Shown here one piece after another: positions 25,549 to 36,000 of a stretch of 36,867 nt of DNA. Each line of letters begins with the position of its first letter. Position 1 is the stretch's first letter. A program made the translations under genes and the position numbers. Origin of the DNA: Bacteroidota bacterium (GTDB taxonomy: Bacteria; Bacteroidota; Bacteroidia; Chitinophagales; Chitinophagaceae). The notes below the pieces were generated by a model, which did no database searches, had not been told where the DNA came from, and saw nothing but the letters and a program-made list of their open reading frames with translations. The stretch is taken from contig JANXUL010000028.1 in NCBI GenBank assembly GCA_025356235.1, positions 1-36,867 on the forward strand, read 5' to 3'.

Positions 25549-28503
25549 TTAAAGTTTGACTACTTTTTGTATGGCCTTATATTTTTGGGTATCACTGGTT
25601 ATTTGAATCACATATGTGCCGGCCGGAAAATTACTAAGCGGAATACTACCGTCCCCATAGGTTGCCTGTTTTTGGTAAACAGGTTGCCCCAATAAATTAA
25701 ATGCCTGTATGGTAATTGATTTAATGCCAATTAAACTGCCCTTGCCATACTGGTAAACACCCGTACTGATTGTTGGAAATATTTGTATAAATTTTTTGTC
25801 ATTAATAATGGCCGGTACAGCGGTTATAATAGTAGGAGTAAAATTGGGAGATCCGATAGTAGTAAAATACATACCGTTTCCATGTGTACCAATTAACAGG
25901 GTATTGTCTTCGGGACGATAATCTAAAGTAGTAACCACTGCAAAGTTCAGTACACCTGCCCCTTCGCGCGACCAGACAATCGTTCCACCGGCGCCCAGTG
26001 TTTGCTTAATACTTTGTGTAGTATAAAGTCCTACCGAAGTGCCAACATAATATTCTGTAACCGGATTATTGCTGGCATCCTTTTTTACCACAATGGCACA
26101 TGAACGAATAGAAGGAAGTGTAAGGTTGCCCTCTGCATTGGACCAGATGGGGCTGGCACTTTTGGCATTAGCGGTCCACCAGATGGATATGGTATTATAA
26201 TTCGATACCACTGCCATAATTTCATTGTCATCATTTGGGTTAACGGCAATATCCTGTACGTTACCAGACAGGCCTGGCGGAGAAATATCTGTGGGAAATG
26301 ATTGTACATCTGCATTGGCATAATCATCTAACCGGAAAATTTTGCTGTTATTGGTCCCAAAATACATGGCATGTGTTGTTTGATAAGGCCCCCAGGAAAA
26401 ATCCATGGCACGGATAGAAACACTGGTTGTATTACTTGGGTTTACTGTGTTTTCTATACCCAATAAGCGAAGCCAGCTTATACTATCCACTGTACTGGCT
26501 GAATTGGTTTTAAAAAGCCTGTTGTAATTCACATAAAACAACACTTCTGAATTGGCATTACTTAATTTGAAATTGGTAACAAAATCCCCATACCCTCCAT
26601 TGCTGTTATCGGTAAGTTCCGAAGCCTTTGGGCGTATGGAACCACCGCGATAATTCACATTATCTAAAAGCTCATCCCTGATGATTACTCCTGACTGAGC
26701 ACCAAAATACGTTAGTTGTTTTCCCCCACTGATCTTGGCGATATCAACCGATACACCATCGCCCCCGCCTAATTGAATAAAATCATTAACACCGGGCCGG
26801 GTGGCGGGCCTCGCACCAAAATTTAAAGAGGCATCACGATACCAGCTTCCGTTATCCTGCGCGCCGCCCAAAAAATTATTTCTGCCTGTTTCCGGATCAA
26901 TGGCTACAGAATAATATTGAAGCGTTTGGTAATTGGGTATAAAAGTCCAGGTTACCTGCGCGGCAGTAATATCTGCTGATACCTGTATCCCTCCATCATT
27001 ACAACAAAAGGCCCTGTTAGGATTGGTTGGATCGAAAGCAAGAAAATGCATATCCGGGTGGCTATTGGGGTAAATATTGGTTGTAAAGTTGGTAGCATAT
27101 CCACCTATCCAATTGGTTCCGGTAGTATTGGAAAAACCAGTGGTAGAGCGGTATAAATTAGTTCCCCCTAAAAGAATAGTATTAATATCATCGGGTTTTA
27201 TGGTTAAGAGCATATCATACCCGCCCTGAACTGTCAGGGGGTCGGAGCCGGTTTTATTGCCACCCGGCATATCAGGCATATTGCCCGAAAGATTAGTCCA
27301 GTTTGGTGCTCCGCTGGATACATCCAATTTAAAAAAATCCGCTTCCGGCGCAAAAGTCGGGCTTGCCTGGCTGTTACCATTTTCATACATCACGAACAGG
27401 ATATCATCATTTGATGGGGCTATCTTCATTATAATCCTGCCCCAGTTAACACTGGTGCTTGAGCTGTTGTTTACTTGCCATCCCGAAGGTACTGAAGCAA
27501 CATTGCCACCTAATAAGGTCCAACTGCCACTTCCCCCGGTAGTAGATTGCCAGACACCCCTGTCGGCCGCATTTTTCAAGTGAAATGCACAATACAATTT
27601 CGATCCGGTGCTGTTAATTACTATGTCGGTATTACCGGTAACACTGTTTCCGCTTCCCGTTCCTTTAACGATCGACCATGTATTGCCCCCATCCTGTGAG
27701 CGTTGAATACTGCTGTGACAGGCCGCAAACACATCACCATTTGCTGGGTTTACGGCTATGCGGTGAACAAAGTCAAACGGATTGTCAAATGCCGCCAATG
27801 CACCGGATTGGGTACTTGATAAAGCGATCCAGTTAAGCCCATTGTTGACAGATTTATAGATGCCGTTACCCAAATAAAAAGCGCCGGTTCCACTGGCAGA
27901 GTTGCCCAAGGTTTCTCCGGTACCGGCATACCAGGTATCCTCAAAACCGGTCCTGGTATCCTGTGCAATCGTAGTAATACTATGAATCTGCTGATCGGGT
28001 GTTACTAAAGTCCAGTTATTTCCCCCATCGCTGGAGCGCATGATTCCACCACTCACACATCCTGCTATCATTACTTTATTAGTGCCGCCATTATAACGTT
28101 TGTCGAAGGCTAATATTCTTGTTCTGCCACCAATATTGTTAGGACCGGCGGGCAGGTAAGTATTGGTGGTAGGTGTGTTAATGCCGAAAGTTCTGATTTC
28201 CATACCATTGGCAGAAATAGCTTGCTGATGGGTGCCTGCAATAGGTAAGGATTTGGCCTGTGCCATTTCTTCCCGGAAAATATTTGCGGGAATTTTGCCT
28301 GTTTTAGGATCTTTTATAAGATCATACTCATATTGAAGCCTTGCGCCAATCATCTCTGCCCTGTTTTCGGGCGTCTCATTATCTTCAGATAATTCTATCT
28401 GGTAGTCTTTTTCTTTTGCGATACGGAAACCTGTTTTCTTCCAGATAATGCCTGCAGTGATACAGACAATCAATACAAAGGAAATAATTAGCCCCTTTTT
28501 CAT
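25549..28503 (-). CDS. Asp-box/BNR-repeat (VPS10/sialidase-like propeller) protein with T9SS type A C-terminal domain
   Basis: 984 aa; Asp-boxes RSSDGGNNWTLV, KSVNNGLNWIAL, RSQDGGNTWSIV; C-term FNLLGQPVYQKQA...LSNFPAGTYVIQITSDTQKYKAIQKVVKL. Confidence 0.9.
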   Translation of the reverse strand: MKKGLIISFVLIVCITAGIIWKKTGFRIAKEKDYQIELSEDNETPENRAEMIGARLQYEYDLIKDPKTGKIPANIFREEMAQAKSLPIAGTHQQAISANGMEIRTFGINTPTTNTYLPAGPNNIGGRTRILAFDKRYNGGTNKVMIAGCVSGGIMRSSDGGNNWTLVTPDQQIHSITTIAQDTRTGFEDTWYAGTGETLGNSASGTGAFYLGNGIYKSVNNGLNWIALSSTQSGALAAFDNPFDFVHRIAVNPANGDVFAACHSSIQRSQDGGNTWSIVKGTGSGNSVTGNTDIVINSTGSKLYCAFHLKNAADRGVWQSTTGGSGSWTLLGGNVASVPSGWQVNNSSSTSVNWGRIIMKIAPSNDDILFVMYENGNSQASPTFAPEADFFKLDVSSGAPNWTNLSGNMPDMPGGNKTGSDPLTVQGGYDMLLTIKPDDINTILLGGTNLYRSTTGFSNTTGTNWIGGYATNFTTNIYPNSHPDMHFLAFDPTNPNRAFCCNDGGIQVSADITAAQVTWTFIPNYQTLQYYSVAIDPETGRNNFLGGAQDNGSWYRDASLNFGARPATRPGVNDFIQLGGGDGVSVDIAKISGGKQLTYFGAQSGVIIRDELLDNVNYRGGSIRPKASELTDNSNGGYGDFVTNFKLSNANSEVLFYVNYNRLFKTNSASTVDSISWLRLLGIENTVNPSNTTSVSIRAMDFSWGPYQTTHAMYFGTNNSKIFRLDDYANADVQSFPTDISPPGLSGNVQDIAVNPNDDNEIMAVVSNYNTISIWWTANAKSASPIWSNAEGNLTLPSIRSCAIVVKKDASNNPVTEYYVGTSVGLYTTQSIKQTLGAGGTIVWSREGAGVLNFAVVTTLDYRPEDNTLLIGTHGNGMYFTTIGSPNFTPTIITAVPAIINDKKFIQIFPTISTGVYQYGKGSLIGIKSITIQAFNLLGQPVYQKQATYGDGSIPLSNFPAGTYVIQITSDTQKYKAIQKVVKL

Positions 28504-28547
28504 TTTCCAAAATATGTTTATTTTCCAAGATACAGAAAACCTTAATC

Positions 28548-28579
28548 AACAAAGGCAACCGGTAAAGGTTGCCTTTGTT
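28548..28579 (-). terminator. Inter-cistronic hairpin downstream of the S8 protease gene
   Basis: Perfect 13-bp stem AACAAAGGCAACC / GGTTGCCTTTGTT with 6-nt loop; no strong U-tract. Confidence 0.6.
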
Positions 28580-28597
28580 AAAGATATTCAGTTAGCC

Positions 28598-31500
28598 TTA
28601 TTTCTCTATAAGTATCTTTTGCAAATACGTTTTTTTGTTGTGCTGGATTTTTAAGACATAGAACGCTGTACTCAACGGATCTACACGAATCTGTTTAGAG
28701 AACTTACCCGTGAAATTAGGGTAGCTGCTGTTATACACTCTTTGTCCCGATGAACTTAAAATATCAATAGACAGGTCTGCTTTCGTTGTTACTTCAAATG
28801 AAAGGTTGAATACACCATTGTTCGGGTTTGGTGACACTTTCAGTTTGATCTCCTGTGCAACCAGCTCAGGGATAGCAGTTACAGTGAAAGCAATTGTATT
28901 TGATGTTTTCTGGCAGCCGAATACATCCGTAACAATTACTTTGTAAGTGCCAGCTTTGGTTGGCTTATAATGGTTATTACTTGCATTATTGATTGCCGTA
29001 TCATTCAGGTACCATTGGTTTCCGCCGGCAATACTGCTAAGCAGCGAATCTGCTACCTGTGTAATTACAGGGGTTGGTGCGGTTACTGTTACCACAGGAA
29101 CCCTGTCGCTAACGCAACCAACGGTGTTGATACGCATATCATAATAGAAATAATAAAATTGTGCTTCAGTAAAACCTGCCTGGTTAACGCTATTACCTGT
29201 TATAGAAGCAATGTTGGGTATACCCATGGGATAAGTAGTGCCGGTAATTTGATTATTCCTGAAAATAGAAGCACTGTCTGTTCTGCCTGTTCCCTGGTCA
29301 CACCGTATCAGCAGGATATGGTCACCAACACTTGTAACAGGAAGGTTCAGGTAATACACAGCCCCGGTATCATTGGCAGGATTACCACCGTTACCACCGC
29401 TTACTAAGGTTGGGTTTGTAGCATAGGCATCAAGTACTGTTGAAGCAAATGTTTTAAACGTAAAACCGGTAGACGTTGAACTGAGAATATCAGCAGCTAT
29501 AATAGTAATCTTCCCGGGGTTACCAATGTAGAGTTTTGCCGTTTCTATTACGATCGGTACGGTATTATTGAACTTGACATAGTTGTTATAAAAACTATTA
29601 TAACCACCCTGCGGGAAGACTAATTTATTCAATGGCCCCAAGCTGGCCCGTGCTTCTTTAGCAACATAAAAAGTTTTATCTGAGGGTATGTTAGTGGTAC
29701 TTGTGGTAGGGCCAACTGCAAAAGGTGAGGTGGTAGAAGGAGTTGCATACCAGAAATAATTGGATGCATCCGGCGTATTTACCCTTAAAAGTGCAGAGGT
29801 TGTACAGATACCTCCAATGCCAGAAATGGTAGCTGGTTTTGCAGCGGTAATAATGGTGGCAACTAATTGGTTATTGGCAGAAAATTGATCACCTAAAAGG
29901 TTAACAGATGCCGTAAAAGTATAGGTAGTTCCGGCATTGGAAACGAATGGCGTTTGAAAAGTATAGTTTACAGTACTCAATGCGCTTATCGTACCTGGAT
30001 ATATAGCTGAAAGATTGGCAACCGTAGTTCCACCTGTACTTATGGCAACGGTTACAGGAATATTGGTTTGATCAATCGTACCGTTATTCCTGATTTTGAT
30101 GGTAACATATTGCGATGGGCTCGAACAGTCATTGTCAGCAGGGGATACCAGTTGGCTTAGCAACATATCAACCGAAGGATCAACTACCCTAACCCTATAA
30201 TCCTGCGTTTCGCCTTTTCCATAAGGGCCACATGGAAGAATATCAGAAGCTGTACTTGTTTCCTGTACGATAATTCTCATCAGGCAATTGGCACCCACAA
30301 TTAAAGAACCTGGGGTGGTAATGGTAAGCGTTGTAGAACTTGCCGCGGCGGTAATAAGAGGGCTGGTTGCTGCCAGCTCGCCCGCATCAAATATACCGTT
30401 GGTATTGTAATCAATAAATACTTTTACGATTCTTGGATTGGATGTTGCATCCGCCGTACCCACTTTTATAAAAATAGGTGTGGACTGCGAAGGTTCAATA
30501 TTTGCTATCAGGTTGGTATTGTTGGTATAGGTTTTAGAACCGGCTGTATTTCCTTTTTGGATGGTTTTAAAACTCACACTATCTATCCTGGCACCGCCGC
30601 CACCTGATGCAGATGCACAATAGGCGGTACCGCCCACCCCACTTACCAATAAAGAATAAGCCTGTAAACCTCTTGCCAACGTTCCTTTGTGGGTAACGGT
30701 AATTGTATAGGTTTGCCCCGGGATGGTACTGTCTATCAATTCTATTTTTTCTACGTTGTCGGTTACATTATCTCCCGGAACAGCTGGGGATTGAGGATTG
30801 TTTACATCGAGTGTCCATGGCAAATAAGTCCTTAATGAGGAACCGCTTCCGCTGGTAATCCTGATATCAAGATCGTGTACTAATTTCTTGGCCCGGCCGT
30901 TTAAAGTATTTAATTGATCAACACTTCCTTTTGGGTCTGTCCAGCTAATGGTTGCCGATAAAGGTTGTTTACCGGAAGCGACAACGGTGGTGCTAAATGT
31001 TTCTCCGTTATTTAACACCTTTTCATACAAGAGGTGGGCACTGGTTGCTGCATTGTTCGATGGAACGGCAGCAGTTATAACGGCAGCGGCTTTTTCAACG
31101 TTTAATAATCCCCATCCAAACTGGTAATCAGGGCCTGGAAAAGATCCTGCTTCATTTGCGGTATGAATTGCAAGACCTTTAATGGTGGCAGAACGCAAAA
31201 AAGCACCTGCTTTAAGTTTCGAATAATATTCCTGCAATAAAAACAATGAGCCTGCCGCATTCGGAGAAGACATTGAAGTGCCATTAAAACTGGCATAACT
31301 GGTGTTGGAAGTATTAACAGGGGATAATACATTTACCCCATCAGCCACAATATCCGGTTTAATCCGGCCGTCATCTGTAGGGCCCCAGCTACTGAAATAA
31401 CTCATCACCACATCTTCTTTCCTGCTATAACCAACAGGAATACCGTTAACAGCACCTACGGTTAAAATATTTTTTGCGCCATTAATGGTGGGGATACAGT

Positions 31501-32407
31501 CATAACTATCGTTAGAACTTATATCTGCAGGCCGGTTGCCTGCTGAAATCATTGTACCACTGGAATTTAAACGGAAATAGGGGTCACCAATCGTAGGCCC
31601 GGTCTCACCACGGTTGTTTCCTGCAGAAAATACCATCAGGTAATTAGGGGCATTGTACGCGAGGGAATCCAGTGTTTGTGATTCATCACTATAAAACCCG
31701 AATTTATAATCTTCTGTTGAAGTGGGCAGGCCCCAGAATTCCCAACGGGACTCAGTGTCGTTATAAGACCAGCCTGCCGGAAATCCATAAGAGTGATTGG
31801 AGATAAGGAGATTGGGTGATTCAGTAAACATTTCTGCCAGGCGGTTTTGGGTATCATAAGAAACAAGGCTTTGTACCCCAAATGCCATTCCTTTTGCGGC
31901 AGGGTTTACGCCAGACGCAATCAGTGTTCCGGCAACGTGCGTAGCATGGTCGCCACTCGCAGCCGGGTTATCTTTTTGATTGATACGATTAATCAGCTCT
32001 ACGTGTGTCTTAAGCGGAAAAGCGTTTCCTGCCTCCCAAAGACCGATCTTATCTTTCATGTTTGCAGAACTGCCCGAGAGGTTTAAACCCGAAGCCCCAC
32101 CCGGCCACAACTGGTTAGCCCTGGTAGTAGCCGCTGCAATCGCATTGGAATGTGAAACGATATACATGGGCAAATCCATCTTATCCACACCATCAAGTAT
32201 GGCTATTTTCCCGTTCTTTCCTTTAATGGTGAGGGGCCAGCCTCTTTGCTTAGCTAAAGTAAGTGCCCGGGCATAGCTTGCATCGCTTGATATCTTATAA
32301 CCTATCGCTGCCTGATTTAATATCCTGTTATTGGTTTCTAACTGGGCATAAACAATCGAACAACATCCGCAAATCCATACAAAAGACAAGACAATTTTTT
32401 TCATCAT
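28598..32407 (-). CDS. S8 family (subtilisin-like) peptidase with GEVED, CARDB-like and T9SS sorting domains
   Basis: 1269 aa; HATHVAGT (catalytic His), NGTSMSSPNAAG (catalytic Ser), FIDYNTNGIFDAGE...GETQDYRV (GEVED), LKVSPNPNNGVFNLSF...FYVLKIQHNKKTYLQKILIEK (T9SS). Confidence 0.93.
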   Translation of the reverse strand: MMKKIVLSFVWICGCCSIVYAQLETNNRILNQAAIGYKISSDASYARALTLAKQRGWPLTIKGKNGKIAILDGVDKMDLPMYIVSHSNAIAAATTRANQLWPGGASGLNLSGSSANMKDKIGLWEAGNAFPLKTHVELINRINQKDNPAASGDHATHVAGTLIASGVNPAAKGMAFGVQSLVSYDTQNRLAEMFTESPNLLISNHSYGFPAGWSYNDTESRWEFWGLPTSTEDYKFGFYSDESQTLDSLAYNAPNYLMVFSAGNNRGETGPTIGDPYFRLNSSGTMISAGNRPADISSNDSYDCIPTINGAKNILTVGAVNGIPVGYSRKEDVVMSYFSSWGPTDDGRIKPDIVADGVNVLSPVNTSNTSYASFNGTSMSSPNAAGSLFLLQEYYSKLKAGAFLRSATIKGLAIHTANEAGSFPGPDYQFGWGLLNVEKAAAVITAAVPSNNAATSAHLLYEKVLNNGETFSTTVVASGKQPLSATISWTDPKGSVDQLNTLNGRAKKLVHDLDIRITSGSGSSLRTYLPWTLDVNNPQSPAVPGDNVTDNVEKIELIDSTIPGQTYTITVTHKGTLARGLQAYSLLVSGVGGTAYCASASGGGGARIDSVSFKTIQKGNTAGSKTYTNNTNLIANIEPSQSTPIFIKVGTADATSNPRIVKVFIDYNTNGIFDAGELAATSPLITAAASSTTLTITTPGSLIVGANCLMRIIVQETSTASDILPCGPYGKGETQDYRVRVVDPSVDMLLSQLVSPADNDCSSPSQYVTIKIRNNGTIDQTNIPVTVAISTGGTTVANLSAIYPGTISALSTVNYTFQTPFVSNAGTTYTFTASVNLLGDQFSANNQLVATIITAAKPATISGIGGICTTSALLRVNTPDASNYFWYATPSTTSPFAVGPTTSTTNIPSDKTFYVAKEARASLGPLNKLVFPQGGYNSFYNNYVKFNNTVPIVIETAKLYIGNPGKITIIAADILSSTSTGFTFKTFASTVLDAYATNPTLVSGGNGGNPANDTGAVYYLNLPVTSVGDHILLIRCDQGTGRTDSASIFRNNQITGTTYPMGIPNIASITGNSVNQAGFTEAQFYYFYYDMRINTVGCVSDRVPVVTVTAPTPVITQVADSLLSSIAGGNQWYLNDTAINNASNNHYKPTKAGTYKVIVTDVFGCQKTSNTIAFTVTAIPELVAQEIKLKVSPNPNNGVFNLSFEVTTKADLSIDILSSSGQRVYNSSYPNFTGKFSKQIRVDPLSTAFYVLKIQHNKKTYLQKILIEK

Positions 32408-32497
32408 AACCTATGGGGTTTACTTTCAACCTGTTCCGTAGAAAAAAACAGACCTAATATTCACTAAATTAGATACTTTCATCATTCAAAGTGATGT

Positions 32498-32962
32498 ATG
32501 AAACAGATTCTTTTTTTTCTTTTTTCTTCCAGTATCGTTATTCTTGGCTGTTCCTCAGCAAGAAATGTTAAATCTTCTGCCGTGAAACAAGGTATTACCG
32601 GATTCGTTACCGAAGTAAGGGGCAACCAAATGCCCAATCCTGATGCCGCCCCTAAATCACCCAAGGGCATTCATACAACCGTTTTTGTATACGAACCCAC
32701 CCATATTTCCGATGTAATAAGGGAAGGTACTTCTCCGGTATATACGGCCATTCGCACTAAATTGGTTGCTTCTATTGAAACTGATAGTACAGGTGCATTT
32801 ACCGTTGCCTTGCCTTCAGGCGCTTATTCACTTTTTGTAGCGCATGGTAAAGGATTTTACGCCAATCTGTTCGACACAAACAACCATATTGCCTTGTTTG
32901 TGGTGGAAGACGATAAACTTACTCAGGTAAAGTTAACGGTTAGTTCAAGGGCAACTTATTAG
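32498..32962 (+). CDS. Lipoprotein with carboxypeptidase-regulatory-like fold
   Basis: 154 aa; lipobox SSSIVILGC; GITGFVTEVRGNQMPNPD...TDSTGAFTVALPSGAYSLFV. Confidence 0.7.
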   Translation: MKQILFFLFSSSIVILGCSSARNVKSSAVKQGITGFVTEVRGNQMPNPDAAPKSPKGIHTTVFVYEPTHISDVIREGTSPVYTAIRTKLVASIETDSTGAFTVALPSGAYSLFVAHGKGFYANLFDTNNHIALFVVEDDKLTQVKLTVSSRATY

Positions 32963-33026
32963 TGAATGATAAGTTGGCAACAACCACTATTAACCCACAA
33001 CTGGCCTCTCACAACCCATCACTACC

Positions 33027-33034
33027 TATCTTTG
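33027..33034 (+). promoter_or_regulatory. Candidate -7 box of mfd
   Basis: TATCTTTG matches TAnnTTTG; 38 bp upstream of ATG 33072. Confidence 0.45.
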
Positions 33035-33071
33035 CCCATCTTTCTAAGAACCGGATGTTGATTTTGCAGTT

Positions 33072-36000
33072 ATGAATTTGAATGTGTTGTTGGAGCAGTA
33101 TCAAAATTCACCCCACCTTTTTCAGCTGGCGGACAAGCTTTCTTTTGCCCAAACCCAGCAATTATACCTTAAAAATTTACAGGGAAGTAGCTCTGAATTT
33201 GTGGTGAGTGCCGTTTTCATGCACCCCAATTGCCAGCAGTTAAACCATCTTGTTGTGGTAAATGATGCCGAAGAAGCGGCTTATTTTCATAATACCCTCG
33301 AAAACCTTACCAATGCCCTGGACCTGTTTTATTTCCCTTCCTCTTTCAAAAACAGGAAGAATTTCAGGTTGTTGAACAGCTCACATGTGATGTTGCGTAC
33401 AGAAGCCCTCACCAAACTTTCTGCCGGCGGTAACAGGAAAATTATCGTTACTTACCCCGAGGCCCTTTTTGAAAAAGTAGTACTCCCCAAAACACTCAGC
33501 AGCAATATCATCAGCATCAAAACAAATGACACCATCAACTTAAACAGCCTCATGGATTTGTTTGTGATGTATGGGTTTGACCGGACTGATTTTGTTTACG
33601 AACCCGGACAGTTTGCCTTGCGTGGTGGTATTTTAGATATCTATTCTTTCGGGAATGAAAAACCTTACCGGGTAGAATTATTCGGGAATGAAGTTGACAG
33701 TATCCGCATTTTCGACCCCGAAACACAATTGAGTGAAAGGAAATTATTACAGGTTAACATTATCCCCAATGTAGAAACGCAATTCGACAGTGGTGAAAAA
33801 GTTTCACTCCTTGACTTTGTTTCTGAGAATACCATCGTATGGCTGAAGGACTGGGATGTGATCAAAGAAAAAATTATACAGCAGGAAGAAGACCTTGCAG
33901 GGTTTATAAACATCCTCGACAGCGGCTACCGGATGCAAAACAGCGATGATGAAGATGATACCAAAGTGGTTAAAGAAGTTAGCTGGAATGATTTTGTAAA
34001 AGCCGAAACCATCGAACAATTGCTGCTGTCCCGTCATATCGTTGAGTTTGGTTTCAAACCTAATTTGTCAACGGTTGAAATTGAATTCAAAACCAAAATC
34101 CAACCTTCATTCAACCGCAGGTTTGATTTATTGATCAGTAACCTGAAAGCACATGAGGCTGAGGGTTACAACATATATATTTTTGCCGAACAGGCGAGAC
34201 AATTAGAACGGCTCAACAGCATTTTTGTTGACCTTCAGACCGAGATACAATTTGTACCCCTCGTTACGGGTATCCATGAAGGATTTATTGATGAGGAACT
34301 GAAAGTGGTTTGTTATACTGATCACCAGATATTCCAGCGTTACCATAAATACAAGATCAAACAGGCTTATAACAAGAACAAAGCCTTAACACTAAAAACC
34401 CTACGCGATCTGCAACCCGGTGATTATGTTACGCATATTGATCATGGTGTTGGAACGTATAGCGGGCTTCAGAAAATTGAAGCCAATGGCAGGGTACAGG
34501 AAGCAGTACGTATCATTTATAAAGACAGTGATATTTTGTATGTAAATATTAATTCACTGCACAAAATTTCCAAATACACTGGTAAGGAAGGAACCGTTCC
34601 CAAGATCAATAAACTGGGTTCGGATGTTTGGACAAGACTGAAAGAAAAAACCAAAATTAAAGTAAAGGAAATTGCGTTTGACCTGATCAAGCTTTATGCG
34701 CAGCGCAAGTCGCAGCAAGGGTTTGCGCATACCCCGGATACCTACATGCAAACGGAACTGGAAGCCTCTTTTATTTATGAAGACACACCGGACCAGAGCA
34801 AAGCAACTGCCGATGTAAAAAAAGATATGGAAAGTGAATCGCCTATGGACAGGCTGGTATGTGGCGATGTGGGTTTTGGTAAAACAGAGATTGCCATACG
34901 TGCCGCATTCAAATCGGTAGTAGATGGAAAACAGGCTGCCGTATTGGTTCCTACTACCATTCTGGCTTTTCAACACTTTAAAACATTTAGCGACAGGTTG
35001 AAAGATTTTCCCGTAACGGTAGATTATATTAACCGTTTCAGGTCGTCGAAAGAAAAAAAAGAAATCCTGAAACGGCTGGAAGAAGGCAAAGTAGATATCA
35101 TTATAGGCACACATGGCTTATTGGGTAAGGAAGCAAAATTCAAAGACCTGGGTGTAATGATCATTGATGAGGAACAGAAATTTGGTGTGGCACATAAGGA
35201 AAAATTGAAGACCCTCAAAACAAATGTGGATTGCTTAACCCTAACGGCAACACCCATACCCCGCACTTTGCAATTCAGTTTAATGGGGGCAAGAGATCTG
35301 AGTATCATTAATACGCCACCGCCCAACCGTCAACCTATTCAAACAGAAGTTCGGCTGTTCAATGATGATTTTATAAGGGATGCAATTTATTATGAAACCG
35401 AAAGGGGCGGGCAGGTTTTCTTTATACATAACCGTGTACAGGGGTTGGCGGAAATGAGTGCCATGATACAGGGGCTTTGCCCCGACCTGAGTATTGGGTT
35501 TGCCCACGGCCAGTTAGATGGCCATGAACTGGAAGAAAGGATATTGGATTTTATTGATAAGAAATATGATGTTTTGGTGTGTACCAATATTGTAGAAAGT
35601 GGCGTTGATATACCGAATGTGAATACGATTATCGTTAATAATGCGCATCATTTTGGGTTGAGCGATTTACACCAGTTGCGGGGAAGGGTAGGGCGCAGTA
35701 ATAAAAAAGCATTTTGTTATTTATTAGGTCCGCCCATAAGTACCCTGCCAACCGATTCGCGGAAACGGCTTCAGACATTGGAACAATTCAGTGACCTGGG
35801 TAGTGGTTTCCAGATTGCCATGCGGGATCTTGATATTCGCGGTGCCGGTAACTTACTGGGCGGCGAGCAGAGTGGTTTTATGGCGGAGATAGGGTTTGAA
35901 ATGTATCAGAAAATATTGGAAGAAGCTATACGTGAATTGAAACGGACATCTTTTAAAGACCTGTTCAAAGAAGAGATCAGTAAGCAGGATGATTTTGTAA

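Noticed and set aside
28970-29407. 145-aa antisense ORF inside the S8 protease gene
   Set aside because: Opposite a well-supported CDS; Cys/Ile-rich with no recognisable motif.
34554-35114. 186-aa antisense ORF inside mfd
   Set aside because: Fully opposite the conserved Mfd helicase domain; translation rich in F/Y/H low-information residues, typical of shadow ORFs.
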